DNA from: Falciphora oryzae
Taxonomy: Eukaryota; Ascomycota; Sordariomycetes; Magnaporthales; Magnaporthaceae
Reading direction: 5' to 3'
NCBI GenBank assembly: GCA_000733355.1
Contig: JNVV01000003.1
Coordinates: 1,059,654 to 1,123,653 of the forward strand
Length of the DNA stretch: 64,000 nt
Position 1 is the first letter of the stretch; each line of letters starts with the position of its first letter. A program made the translations under genes and the position numbers. Shown here piece by piece: positions 43,194 through 54,791 of this stretch. The notes beneath the pieces are model-generated. The model was not told where the DNA came from. It saw only the letters and a program-made list of their open reading frames with translations, and did not search any database.

Positions 43194-44756
43194 ATGTCTT
43201 CCACCACGTCCGAGGTTGTGCGGGCTCCAGAAGAGGCCAAGCCGGAGCTCATTGTCATCTTCAAGACCACCCCGGTCGCGAAGGTGACGGGCCGTGGGCT
43301 TGTTGCGTCGAGCGAGGACGTCAGCTCAGTCAACGACGTCCTGAACCGCCACAACGCCTCGCTGAAGCTTCTCTTTGGCCAGGATGAGGCTAGGCTCCAG
43401 GCCCAGCAAGCCGAGGTCGTTGCCGCAGCCGCGACCATCGCCCCCACCCTCTATGGAGCCGGGGAGGAGGACGACGAGCAGCACGAGGCCGACATCGTGG
43501 CCCCCGCTGCCCTCGCCGCGGCGGCGCTGCCCGACCTCTCGTCCTTCTACACCCTGGACGGCGAGGTCGAGGACCCCGAGGCCCTCGCGGCCGAGCTGCT
43601 CCAGCAGGACCTCGTCGACGCCGCGTACGTCACGCCGCCGGCCGCGCCGCCGCTGTTCCTTAACGTCGAGCGCGAGGACGGCGGCCGGCCGACCGACGCC
43701 GAGGCGCCGCCGGTGACGCCCAACTTCCAGTCGCGGCAGGGCTTCCTCGGCGCGGCTCCCGGCGGCATCGAGGCGCTCTGGGCGCGCACGCAGCCGGGCG
43801 GCAAAGGCGACGGCATCCGCATCGCCGACGTCGAATGGGGCTGGCGCTTTACGCACGAAGACCTGCGGCAGCAGCTCGGCGGCCTGCTGGCGGGCACTAA
43901 TAGCACCGACACGGGCTTCGTCAACCACGGCACCGCCGTCGCCGGCGTCGTCGGCGGCGACGAGAACGCCATCGGCGTCCTGGGCATCGCGCCCAACTCG
44001 CCCTTTTACACGTCGTCGCTGGTCAACCAAAGCACGTCGGCGGCCATCAAGGCCGCAGCGGACCGTCTCCGGGCCGGTGACGTTATGCTCCTCGAAGTGC
44101 ACCGGTCGGGCCCCCAGGCGCCCAACCCAGCCCAAGGCCAAAAGGGATACATCAGTGTGGAGTGGTGGCCTCAGGATCTCGCCGCTATCCAGTATGCGGT
44201 GGCTAAGGGCATCGTCGTGGTCGAAGCCGCCGGCAACGGTTCAGTCAACCTTAACGACCCCATTTACGACAAGCCGCAAGCGGGCTGGCCGTCGACCTGG
44301 CGCAACCCGTTCCGCACGACCAACCCGACTTCGGGCGCCATCATCGTCGGCGCCGGCGCCCCGCCGCCCGGCACCCACGGGCGCAATTGGGGCCCTGACA
44401 GGTCGCGACTCGACTTTTCGAACCACGGGCTCCGAGTGGACGCCCAGGGCTGGGGACGGGAGGTCACGACGACGGGCTACGGGTCGCTGCAGGGCGGCGT
44501 GTCGCAGGACATCTGGTACACGGACACGTTCAACGGCACGTCGAGCGCGTCGCCCATCGTGACGGGCGCGGTGCTGAGCGCGCAGGGGGCGCGGCGGGCG
44601 CGCGGCAAGCGCCTGCTCACGTCGCACGAGTTCCGCTCGCTCCTCCGCGCCACCGGCTCGCCCCAGCAGGCCAGCCCCACGGCGCCCGTCTCGCAGCGCA
44701 TCGGCAACAGGCCGAACCTGCGCCAGCTGATCCCGGCGGCGCTGGCGCGTCCTTAG
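43194..44756 (+). CDS. S8 (subtilisin-type) serine protease without signal peptide
   Basis: A single-exon gene of 520 residues. The triad is in place: Asp212 (IADVEWGW), His245 (VNHGTAVAGVVGG), Asn348 in the oxyanion site (EAAGNGS) and Ser450 (FNGTSSASPIVTG). The first 200 residues are an acidic, Ala-rich region that may be a prodomain or a partner-binding part. No hydrophobic start is present, so the enzyme should be cytosolic, unlike most fungal S8 proteases. The DVEWGW version of the Asp motif and the LLEV..RSG and NRPNLRQL stretches recall predicted S8 peptidases from actinobacteria and myxobacteria rather than fungal proteinase K types. This is from memory. A bacterial origin is an inference. 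Confidence 0.85.
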   Translation: MSSTTSEVVRAPEEAKPELIVIFKTTPVAKVTGRGLVASSEDVSSVNDVLNRHNASLKLLFGQDEARLQAQQAEVVAAAATIAPTLYGAGEEDDEQHEADIVAPAALAAAALPDLSSFYTLDGEVEDPEALAAELLQQDLVDAAYVTPPAAPPLFLNVEREDGGRPTDAEAPPVTPNFQSRQGFLGAAPGGIEALWARTQPGGKGDGIRIADVEWGWRFTHEDLRQQLGGLLAGTNSTDTGFVNHGTAVAGVVGGDENAIGVLGIAPNSPFYTSSLVNQSTSAAIKAAADRLRAGDVMLLEVHRSGPQAPNPAQGQKGYISVEWWPQDLAAIQYAVAKGIVVVEAAGNGSVNLNDPIYDKPQAGWPSTWRNPFRTTNPTSGAIIVGAGAPPPGTHGRNWGPDRSRLDFSNHGLRVDAQGWGREVTTTGYGSLQGGVSQDIWYTDTFNGTSSASPIVTGAVLSAQGARRARGKRLLTSHEFRSLLRATGSPQQASPTAPVSQRIGNRPNLRQLIPAALARP

Positions 44757-45854
44757 GCTGGAGGTGTGGACTGGTCTGTATGCGGCAGCGTAGAGGTCGT
44801 GGGAGGGACGGTGGCATGCTTGACGGTGTGATTCTTGGGCAGTGGAAATTGGGTTGATGATGTCAGTGTTGGCACGATGTAAAGTCGGTAGCGTTGTCAA
44901 CGGATCCTCGGGGTTCAAGGTTTTATTCCGTCTTTCGAAATTTGAACTCAACCCTCACTGCCGATGGTGTTCTCGGATTTGTCGACGGATTTAGCGTTAC
45001 CCGAGGGCACGCTACCACCTCTGCTCTGAACCATGGCCAACTCATTCCTCTTGTTTATGCCTCTCGTTCGTCGCCATTCTGCTCGGAACTGAAGGCTCCA
45101 AGCCAATGGGCTCAGGGACTGGCTCTGGGGCTTCATGTTGGCCTTGACAGGCGGTTTCTTGGCTCATCGGCGAGTTGGTCCTGAATATTCTGTACCTGCA
45201 TCTCAAAGACCGTGTAGACTGGGCATCTCAGGTACCTGACACGAGATCGAGCCATGCCCCTTGTTCCGCCAAAGTCCCGATCTCCATTATCGTGCTGGGG
45301 TATCGCGGCATTCACGCTCCAAGTGATACTCCCTGACCCACATGAACTGTGGCCGCGCCCAATAGCTGTGTCGCATTCGTCCCCTGCCGCATTTTGGTGT
45401 GCAGCTTCAGTGGTGTCATCACGGCTGGCGGCGCTCTCAGACTGTCCGCTTAGACATGCGGGAGAGATGACCAAGCTTCAGGAATCAAATGTTCGTGTGC
45501 TTCCCGAACAAACACTCTCCAAAACAACGATACTCACTCAACCTCCCGCAGCCATCCACGACGTCGCCCGAACTCGGACTTTCGCTTACTCAGTCTCGGC
45601 TTTAATTCCCTGCTCCATCGGGCCTTGAATCACCGAGCCCCGACCTGAAGCCCCGCGGCTTTTGGCCTTGTTCGTCTGGGGCGCGCCAAGAGATCGCCGC
45701 ATGCCTTCGCAGTGAGGGGCTTCTCGTTTTGCGCCTCGCATGAGCACAACGGCCGCCGCTGACGCGATTCGATTCCAGACGAAGAGAGCGCACATCGACA
45801 GACCCTTCAATTCGCGACGGCCGCGCCTCGGCCTGTGCCCCCATAGCAGCCTTG
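44757..45854. other. Intergenic, 1.1 kb
   Basis: Upstream region of the Zn2Cys6 gene; no gene seen. Confidence 0.5.
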
Positions 45855-48800
45855 ATGGCCAGCGCCACAAGCGAACGCTCTCGGCCAGAAAATGGCTCGG
45901 CGCGAGACTCGCCGGCTAGGTCCGCCGAGGCCGGGTCTGGCGCATTGGCGCTCACTTCCGTCCCCGCTGGCGCCTCCATCTACAGCCCGAGCGACACCCC
46001 CGACGATTCTCTCAATCCAAGGAGCTGCGTGACCTGCCGGAGGAGAAAGGTACGGCGTCCTGGGCCCCCTTGTGCGTGCCGAACTGCTTCGATTTGTTGA
46101 AGAATGAAGGGCACTGGTTAATACTCTGGTCAACTAGGTCAAATGCGACAAGCTCCAGCCATGTACGAACTGCCGCCGAGCCCACATACCCTGCATATTC
46201 CCTGCCCCGGGCCGAGCCCCCAGACGACCCCGGCCAAGGGACCCTAATGCGCCGCCGACATCGAAGCACCACTCGAGCGAGCGAGAAGCCGAGCTGATGA
46301 AGAGGCTGCGCAAGCTGGAGGGCATTGTCGAGGAGCTGAGCGGGCAGATCGAGCTGGAGTCGACAAGGCAGAACTCGAGCTCGGAGTCGCCTGAGGCGGC
46401 CACACAGGACACCACTGGCGCCTCCGGAGTAAAGACGTCGGTTGATATGGGGAGTAGCTTGCGCCCGTCAGGTCGTGGGCTGAGCGTATCGAGCGATCAC
46501 GGCCAGGAGCCACCATTGCCCGGTGCTGGCAACTGCGGTCCGCCGGCCAGTGTGAACCCTGGCGAGCGACCCTCCGTCCAGCACGGATTTGGCCCTGAAA
46601 GAGCGATCCCCAATGTCAACCGAAAGTTCGGAAGGCTGGTCTTGCACGACAAGGGAAGGTCTCGATACGTCAGCAGCGGGTTCTGGTCCAAGATCAACGA
46701 CGAGGTAGGCTTCTACAGGCTCTGGATGACCGGGCGAACCCGACGAGGTTATCGTATCGTTTGGCTAATCATTGGCTGTCTGCTTGCTGTGTGCTGGCTC
46801 GTAGATCAACGAACTGCGAACGGCAACCGAGGAATGGTTCGGCACTGAGTCTGAATTGTCTGGAGGGGAGGAGGATACCCCTGAGTTCTCGCGGGGAATT
46901 CCGGGCGGCTACCCCAACAACGCCTTCTTATTCGGCCATCACACGGCCGAGGTTGATCTCCGAAGCTTCCACCCGTTGCCGTCCCAGATACCATTCATAT
47001 GGCAGGTCTACGACCAAAATGTCAACTCGATAACCAAAATCCTGCACTCGCCCACGATGGCCGTCACTATCAACGAAACTCGCAAAAATCTGGACAACCT
47101 GGAGCCTCCGCTCGAGGCACTCATGTTTGCTATCTACATGGGCGCTATGGTGTCCATGGAGGAGGGAGAGGTGGGCCTCGCTCTTTGCCGCCTTCTTTTG
47201 TCCTCCACAACGACTCTTCGTCCACTGACCTGCCGCACTCCCATGACAGGTGAAAACCAACTTCGGTTCTGACCAGGCGACCCTGATAGCAAAGTATCGC
47301 TATGCGCTGGAGATCGCTTTGGCAAAAGCCGAGTTTCTTACATCAACGGATCTGATGACGTTCCAGGCATTCGTCCTCTACGCCACCCTGGTGAGGCGCC
47401 GCAACGACACGCGGTATGCCTGGACTCTCGTTGGCCTGGCCGTGCGCATCAGCCACGCCCTAGGACTACACCGCGATCCAACAAACTTCCCCGGCATTAG
47501 CCCTTTTGATTGTGAAATGCGCAGGCGTCTTTTCTGGTACCTTTTGATAATGGACTTCCGCGCCGCTGAGGACCAGGGCACAGATCTGGTCATCATAGAC
47601 CGGTCCTTCGATACCCAGACCCCTCTCAACATCAACGACGCCGACTTCGGGCCTGACTCCACCGAGCTCCCGCCGCCACGCCAAGGCGAAACGGAGATGA
47701 CGTTTTGTTTGATGCTCGATAGCATCCAGGTGTACCTCCGTCGCATCTTGAACATGACTTCGGCAGCGGGAGCTGCCTGTCCTGGAGACGTGAACAGCCC
47801 GTTCGAGAAACGAGAGCAGCTGCTCGAGGACTTAATCAAGACCGTCGATCGAGTCTGCCCGCCACCTGCAGGCACCACAAAGGCAAACCCAATGACATTC
47901 TTGGCAGCCACTGTCGGCCGGGTCATACACGCCAAGATGACTATCATCGTCTACCAGAACGGTCTTTTGGCGGCTTGTCACGGCAACGTGACGGATGAGC
48001 TGACCGAGGAACGTCAGGACCGCCTCTACACGGCCGCCATCGAGGTGTTTGAGCACGGAAATCTGCTGGCACTCGACCCACGCGTCAAGCAGTGGACCTG
48101 GATGCTTCGCGTGTTTATGCAGTGGCAGGCTGCCGCCTACCTGCTTCTCAGGATGTCGAGGGCTCCCTGGAGCCCCATGTCGGAGCGCGCCTGGACAGCA
48201 CTCGGGGTCACCTTTAGCAGCGCTAGCGCCGCCGCCGAGCTGGACCGCATCGCTGATAACGCGGCCGTCTGGCTACCGTTCAGGCGTCTCTATACGCGCG
48301 CCCGTCGCCATCGCGCCGCCGAGGTGGCGAGACTGCGCGCGGACAAGGAGGCCGCGCGCGAGCTCGACCTTTCGTACTCCCCAAAGACGGCACCGTCCTT
48401 CGACACGCTCTCCAACAGCGTGAGGGCGGCAATGGCGCGTCAGAACTGGCGCAAGCTGGTTGACGCGCCGCCCCTGGAGGATGGTTCGCCGGCCCAAATG
48501 CAGGCATCAAACCTGCGGCAGAAGGATCGGGAAGCTGCGCGCTTGGCGTCTCGGCTACAGGCCTCCGGCACGAGTCTGCCCCTGACCGAGCCGCAGGTGG
48601 CAGCATTAAAACCTTCGCACGTCCAAGGTACGGGAAGTGATGCCGCGTCGGAGACCACTCTAACCCCTGACACCTTTAGCATGGGCGTGTTGGACTTTAT
48701 GGACCAGGTCATGGCGCAGCCGACCTTTGCGCCGGCTGACTTCTGGCCCCTTGCCTTCCCTTCCAACAACACACCGTCAAATAACAGCACTCTGCCACCT

Positions 48801-49220
48801 GGACAGGCAAATAATCCATCCCAACGGAGCATACCAACGCAGCACCAAGTGCAAACGCGGCAAACAGCCTCCGACACGCAGCTCCTTGATGCCTTCCGGA
48901 AGAACAACGCTCCGCCGTGGCTGTACCCGTTCTCCGATGGCCCGTCATCTCTGACTGGCAGCAGCAGAAACGCCGACGAGCCCGACGCCCCATACGTTTC
49001 TACCACCACCAAGGCAGCGGCCGACAGGGGAGAAGGACCCTTTATCGATTTCCCAGGCCCCATGTCGGGCATGACCAGCAACCAGGTCGGCGGCCCACCG
49101 CTGGATGAATTGGACGTGGCCATGGACACGGACGATTTCAACTGGCAGACCTTCAACGAGAATATTCGTGGCTTCCCGGCTGGTGCCGGCAACTCCACCA
49201 CGGGTCTTTGGGGTATTTGA
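45855..49220 (+). CDS. Zn2Cys6 fungal transcription factor
   Basis: Exons 45855-46049, 46138-46704, 46805-47170 and 47250-49220 give 1,032 residues; the first intron falls inside the zinc cluster, as is common in this family. The binuclear zinc cluster uses Cys58, 61, 68, 74, 77 and 84 (SCVTCRRRK then VKCDKLQPCTNCRRAHIPC), followed by a linker and a dimerisation helix (MKRLRKLEGIVEELSG). The middle domain is the fungal transcription regulatory region, with YRYALEIALAKAEFL and the characteristic RRRLFWYLLIMDFRAAED and ISHALGLHRD. The C-terminus is Ser/Thr/Gln/Asn-rich with acidic patches and likely activates transcription. It is probably a nuclear, sequence-specific regulator; its targets cannot be read from the neighbours. 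Confidence 0.92.
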
Positions 49221-49644
49221 GTAAAGTGCCTGACTATTTCTAGCCACATGTCATGTTTACCTGGCCCTTTGTTTGGACGCGGATCCTGCCTCTCACACCT
49301 GGTCTTGATACTACTGAGCGCCTACACTGTGTGTTTCTGTATACGTAACGGCGCTGGGCACAGCTCCCCGCTTGATACAACTACCGTATTCACACCACTT
49401 GGTGCTCGCATCTCGCATGCCCTCAATCTTGCCGTGTTTGGCGCGAGGGGTGCAGTGTCGGACAGATGTGCTGTTGTGATGTTCCCCTCGCCATCAGAGA
49501 ACCTTGTCTCCCCTCATATTATCTATCTGATGCTGCATTATACACAACACCAAGGCGTTCAGACGACGCCCACCAAAAGAAACGACTGTCTGGTGATCTT
49601 TGCCCGTAGAGAAAATCCTCACAGCAAACGCAAATGCAGACACT
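49221..49644. other. Convergent 3' region
   Basis: Gap between the 3' ends of the Zn2Cys6 gene and the GRDP-like gene. No gene is seen. Confidence 0.55.
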
Positions 49645-52542
49645 TCAATCTCCACCTCCACCGCCTCCGCAACCACTGCTCCCGCAACCTCCACCGCTAG
49701 AACCCCCGTCTATCGGATACGAAACGTATTAGCCCAGGACAGCCTGGAGAATGAATGATGGGGGGAGCTAGGGATCTTACCGCCACCGCTGCTGCCGCTG
49801 CTGAAACCGCCACCGCCAGAATCCGTCGAGCCACAAACGCTCTGGACAGATCACGTATTTCGTGTCAGCAACATACCCGCCGCAATTCCACCATCCCTTC
49901 TTCGTCGCCGGGGGAAGGTCTTCCGAGAACTTACGCCTGCGCTGGCGCATCCGCCGCCGGCCGCCGAGCCGCAGCTGCCTTGGCAGCAGTTCGCGTACTC
50001 GCCCTGGCCGGTGTGGACGGTCGAGTGGTCCCAGCCGCAGTATATCTCGGGGCTGAAGTAGACGGGGTAGATGTAGGGCGAGTACACTGTTGGTAGAAAA
50101 TAGCAACCAGTCAGCCTGATCCCGTGTGAGAACCAACCCCAAGGTCCCTGCAACAAAGAATACAGGAGAAGCGAGAAACCCACTAAAGTAAGCATAACCC
50201 CAATGGGTATAGTACTCCTGCCTGGGCGGCAGCTGCCGGCCCTTCTGCTCGGCCCGCTTGGTCGCCTTGGCGTAGCTCGTCTCCAGCATGCGGTCGTGCC
50301 GGGCCCGCGCGTACTGAAGCAGCCGGCCGCTGCGGTCGTCGGCGCCCACGGTGCGGACCGCGTTGTGCGCCGATATGTGCGCAGAGCTGTCGGGCGGACA
50401 GAGCTTGGCCCGGCCCGAGGTGTGGAACCTCTCCGAGACTGTCCGGGCGGACGCCCCGTATTATTAGCTGTTTGGTGTTTACCGTAGGGGAGGAAACAAA
50501 AGGGGGAAGGGGCAGAAATAAGCCTACTCTGCTCGTTTCTCGATATCCCGAGCATTTTTCCAATAGGGTTTATATGGGATGTCCGGACGGCTGTTTTAAT
50601 TCAGTGTCAGCACGGACGGACTTAACGCTTTGCTGCATTTTGAAAGTGGGCAGAACAAAAAGAGACAAGGGTAGGACGCGTTACATTCGCAGTACCAGCA
50701 AGTGCATTCCGAATACACTTCACCGTATTTCAACTGGTAAATCTGGCTTGTCCAGGCAAAGGAGGTGGACAGTTTCGCCTCGTCAATCTTGTCGTCATGG
50801 TCGACGAACTTGTTGGTGAGGCGCATCGAGAAGGCATAGTACGCCGAAGGGCTCAGCTGGTGCGTGTGCCAGGCCAGGTCAACGTCCAGCGTGGGCACGA
50901 CGACGTTGTGCGGGCATTGAGCCATGATGGCGAAGAAGCGGCCGTACTTCTTGATCAGCCGCTCCATCGTTTCTCTAGCAGCAGGGCTGTGCAGCCAGTC
51001 GAGCTGCGCCATCTTGGCCGTGAAGATGGACTGGCGCATGACGGCGCCGACTAGGTCTAGCGCGAAGGGCGAGAAGTTCTGCCAGTAGGCGCGCATCATG
51101 CGCCGCACAAACGGCCGGCTCGCGTAGGGGATGCGGCGTAGGCCCGTCGCCTCCTGGTGCCGGGCCGGGTCCGCCATGGTGCGCTCGAGCGCGACGCGCA
51201 CATCGTCCATGGTCGGGGGCGAGCCGCCGCCGCTCGCGTTGCCGCCGGGCCGGATCAGCTCGAGGACATCAGCGCGAGCACCCTTCTTGACGAGTCTGTT
51301 GGGGTAGGTGCGGTCCGAGTCGGACGTGGCGGGCTCCAGCTTTGGCCCGCCCGTCGTCGGGTCGAGTATGGTGCCGGGAAGGGGGCAGGACTTGTGCAGC
51401 AGCGCCTTGGTGTCGTGCACAAACTTGGCGGTGCTCAGGAGCTCCTTGTTGATTGTTATGCTGCAGCTGTGGCACTTATGGGAGAACTCGCCGTCTCCGT
51501 AGCCGTTGCCTACCAATTGTGTTGCACTATTTGTAGGAAGGGGGAGCGGGGGGAGAAACGAGACGGTGTTAGTAGGACCATCTCCTCGAAATAAGGCTTA
51601 GAGCAGCAAAAAGAACATAGGAAAGATGTGGAGAACGCACTCGGTGATGTTCCTCGGGTTCCCGTTCTCATCAAACCCACTGGTCGACCACTTGAGCCGA
51701 ATGCGTTCCGAGCACGCGGGACACGAAAGTTCCTTGACCATGGAGTCGTCGGTGTTGTTCCAATGGCAATCGGTTAGGCCCGTCCAGCATGCCTTGGCGT
51801 CGTCCGAGACGTTGTAGTTGAAGTTGGAGTCGATGGCGGTGCTAACCAGGTTCCACGGCATCCCGGTGACCCAGTAGTCCTGAGCGCCGCATCGCATCAT
51901 GTCCTCGATGAATGCCCTGGGGTTGAGCATGTGCGCGTGCCAGACCATGAGCACGTCGAGAGGCGGCAGCTCGAGGGCAGACCACTGCCGGACCCGTCCG
52001 CGCGTCGGGAACTCCTCGTACCTGGTGCTCAGGGGCTCCCGCATGTGCGCCTCGGACAGCGGCTCCGATTGCATGACGGCCCTCCACCAGGCCTCGTAGC
52101 GGTCGGCGGCTCGCGCGATGAAGACGGCCCAGCGCTTCTCGCGGTTCTTGCTGAGGAGCTCGGCCGCCGGGCCGCCCGTCGCGGCACCATTGCTGTCGCC
52201 TTTCCCTGAAGGCTTGGCCGCCTCGTGCCCCTTTTCGTCTTGCTTCTTGTCGTGACAGGCTTGGTCGTCCCAAATCCCCCAGAGACCATCCGTGTAGCCG
52301 ATATCCTCCCTGAGGGCGTGGAAGGCCGCGAGCAGCTTCAGGTGGGCCAGGCAGCTGTCCGCGGTCGGATCTCGCGGCTCACCTGAAAGGTTGAGGTTTG
52401 CAAATGCCGCGGTGATGTCGATTCCGTCATCGTTTGGATTTGGGCTAAATGTGCTTTGTGAGGCCGCGACTGGAGTGTACGCTGGTGGGGGAGCAGCCGG
52501 CGACTTGGGATTGGGAGAGGTCTGCGCGCGGTTGTTGTCCAT
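49645..52542 (-). CDS. Glycine-rich domain-containing protein (DUF1399/GRDP-like)
   Basis: Six exons, 51641-52542, 50685-51526, 50184-50438, 49935-50086, 49781-49841 and 49645-49709, give 758 residues. Two conserved blocks of the DUF1399 type are visible: PPLDVLMVWHAHMLNPRAFIED in the first exon and VPTLDVDLAWHTHQLSPSAYY in the second, each with the W-H-x-H signature. Between them is a CHSC zinc-site-like pair. The C-terminus is Cys/Gly-rich (CCQGSCGSAAGGGC, then GGGCGSSGCGGGGGGD), like the tail of glycine-rich domain proteins. The last intron fits only with the acceptor at GATAG (49710-49712), which keeps the Gly-rich frame. In plants and fungi these proteins are uncharacterised in chemistry; function here is unknown. 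No signal peptide or membrane segment. Confidence 0.85.
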
Positions 52543-53722
52543 GGCTCCTGGCGGCTAGGGTTCACTGCTGGACGACCTGCAAATGTAGACACTTTAAAAA
52601 GCAACGCAGTGCGGTGTGCTCCAAAGGGTGGGCTTCGACGGCGAAGAACACCACAACACTTGGCGATGGAATTGGCGCCAAGTCTGGGGATCGACCGGAG
52701 GGAATAGTGCCGTTTAAATCCCCCACGCCTGTGAGGCTGACACCAGAGGCAGGCCATCAGCATTCGCCCAGCCATCGATTGGAGCTTGTGTACGACGAAG
52801 GAACGACCCGAGTGCAACCAACGTGAACCATCTCGCCTAAATCTCGACCACGCCAATTGGAATCCCAATTCTTTCCTGTATCTTTTTTCTTTTCCTGTGC
52901 CAGTCATAAACGGCTCGGGGTCCAACTCACGCGGTCACTAAATCTGGCCTCGGTGTCACGATAACCGTGCAGCACAATGAGACCTCAAGCTTAACTGTTC
53001 CTTCCCTTTTCAGCTGGCCCACAGCACCATGTCCTCCTGATCAGTCCCTGCATTCGCGCGGGCTGTGCTCAAGTGCAGCTTGACTGCGCCCCAAAGATTT
53101 AGCCTGTGCTGCAATCATACCCACGTGCAGGGTCTTGCTGATGCAGGGACCTCCCAGTCAGCCGCTCCGTCAAAGTCGACAGCCATATCATTGTGTGGGC
53201 GTGGTGAATGCTGGGTCAAAAGCCCGCTTCGGTCAACTTCACGTTCCCCGGCATGTTCCACTGCTCGGCCTGCAGTCTTAACCCCCAGATCGCGACAGCG
53301 CGAAATCGGATTGAGGAGCAAAAAGAGCCTTGCAGAGTCGATTAACCGTAAAATGATTGGGACACGTGGTGGATGCCGGCCGCCCCAGACCAACACACCC
53401 CGTCAGGCAGCAGGAAGCTCGTGTCCTGCCCCTTTCGGTGTCCACGTCGAGCGACCGGGTGGGGAGAGCGGCACTGAGACTGGATACATTACCCTACCTC
53501 GACCTTTCTGCTAATACGGCATACAAGTCCCCATCGACACCCGATGGGCAGTTACCTCGGGTGCGAGCTTTGCGTCAGTCCGAGCAGCCCAACACTTCTC
53601 ACGTTCAAAGTTTGTAATTATGGATCAATTATGTCAGCAGAGAGAGAATATTGCTCTTATTTTAAACCAGAAAATGTATAAATATGGACAGGAAATCTAG
53701 CATTTTCGACGCAGAGTGTTTA
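52543..53722. other. Intergenic, 1.2 kb
   Basis: No supported gene. The region is the 5' flank of the GRDP-like gene and the 3' flank of the hypothetical gene at 53723. Confidence 0.5.
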
Positions 53723-54385
53723 CTAGTCAAAGAAATACCCGCCTTGTGATTTACCACCATGAGAGAAACTGCTGCCGCAAGGGGGCGGACAGGTCCGAGG
53801 TGATGGGGGCTGGCTACCGAGCCCACACTGTCCACCTGCACCTGTACCGGCAAGCCCGGACCACCAGGGCTCCGTCGGCTCAGGGGGGTTCCATTCGACC
53901 CGGTCGAAGTGAACGGCGAAGGTAGGCTGTGCCCAGTTAAACGGACGGGGCAAGGGCTGCCCGTTTCGTTCCGCCTCGGCCTTTTCAAGCCAGGCTTCCT
54001 CCATCGAGTTAATGCAGCGTGTCGCCCGGTATCCTACCCCGGAGACCCGGGGGACTTTGGCCAGGAACCCGCACTTCATGGTACAAGTCACGTAAAGAGC
54101 CATCTGGGAGCCCATCTTGATCTCCTCTTGCGTGCCTCTGATGCACTCTGGGCAGGGCCCCCCGGCGAAATCCGTCTGTGCTCCGACAGCTCTTCCCCGG
54201 GGACCCCTAGTTTGCTCCTTGGCTTTGGGCGCATCTTGGGTCTTCTTTAGCCTAGGGATCTTAGACGATTGGTCGGCTCTGTTCACGACGGGCGTGCGCT
54301 TGGTGTCAGAGGTGCCGCCTGTCACGAAGGGTGTGTAGTGGCGGTACGTCTGGCTTGTGAGACTGAAACTTACTTGGGTAGCCAT
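53723..54385 (-). CDS. Hypothetical protein with a possible zinc-binding pair
   Basis: An intact frame of 220 residues from ATG 54385 (MATQVSFSLTSQTYRHYTPF). The centre has CPECIRGTQEEIKMGSQMAL then CTMKCGFLAKVP, a CxxC..CxxxC pattern that could hold a metal. A helix rich in charge follows (EEAWLEKAEAERNGQPLPR). The C-terminus is Pro/Gly/Ser-rich. No signal peptide, helix bundle or catalytic motif is seen. I do not recognise the family. An upstream extension of the frame (to 54739) lacks coding character, so I start at 54385. Confidence 0.5.
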   Translation of the reverse strand: MATQVSFSLTSQTYRHYTPFVTGGTSDTKRTPVVNRADQSSKIPRLKKTQDAPKAKEQTRGPRGRAVGAQTDFAGGPCPECIRGTQEEIKMGSQMALYVTCTMKCGFLAKVPRVSGVGYRATRCINSMEEAWLEKAEAERNGQPLPRPFNWAQPTFAVHFDRVEWNPPEPTEPWWSGLAGTGAGGQCGLGSQPPSPRTCPPPCGSSFSHGGKSQGGYFFD

Positions 54386-54791
54386 TGATACCTCACCGGG
54401 AGGTGTCTTACTACTGGTAAGGAGTCTTCTGGGCTGGTTATCGAGGCAAATGGAACTGTCTACAAAATTACGTAGGATCTTTGCTTGTAGACAAACAGGC
54501 GCCTGATGACCAACCGGGTTGACTGGAATATCTCTCGGAATTTCGTGCAACTTGCTTCTTTCCGTCTCTCTTTTATATTTTTTCAGAATACTGGCACAAG
54601 AAAGCACGGCCAGTGAATGCGCGCCCCTCTTTCTGCCTTTGTCATGTCTTGAATAATCAAAGGGCCATTGACAATGAACAAGGCGGAATACAATGAGCGA
54701 GAGAGAAGTCAATGAGAGCTGGGAACCCCATACGGTCATTTCTTTGTCTCATTTCTACTATTCTATGTGGATTGTCTTTGTGACACTCTTC
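54386..54791. other. Intergenic gap, 0.4 kb
   Basis: This lies between the hypothetical gene and the DUF6594-type pseudogene. No gene seen. Confidence 0.5.

Noticed and set aside
43326..44141. A 271-codon minus-strand frame over the S8 protease
   Set aside because: Arg/Gly/Val-rich antisense shadow; the plus strand has the full catalytic set.
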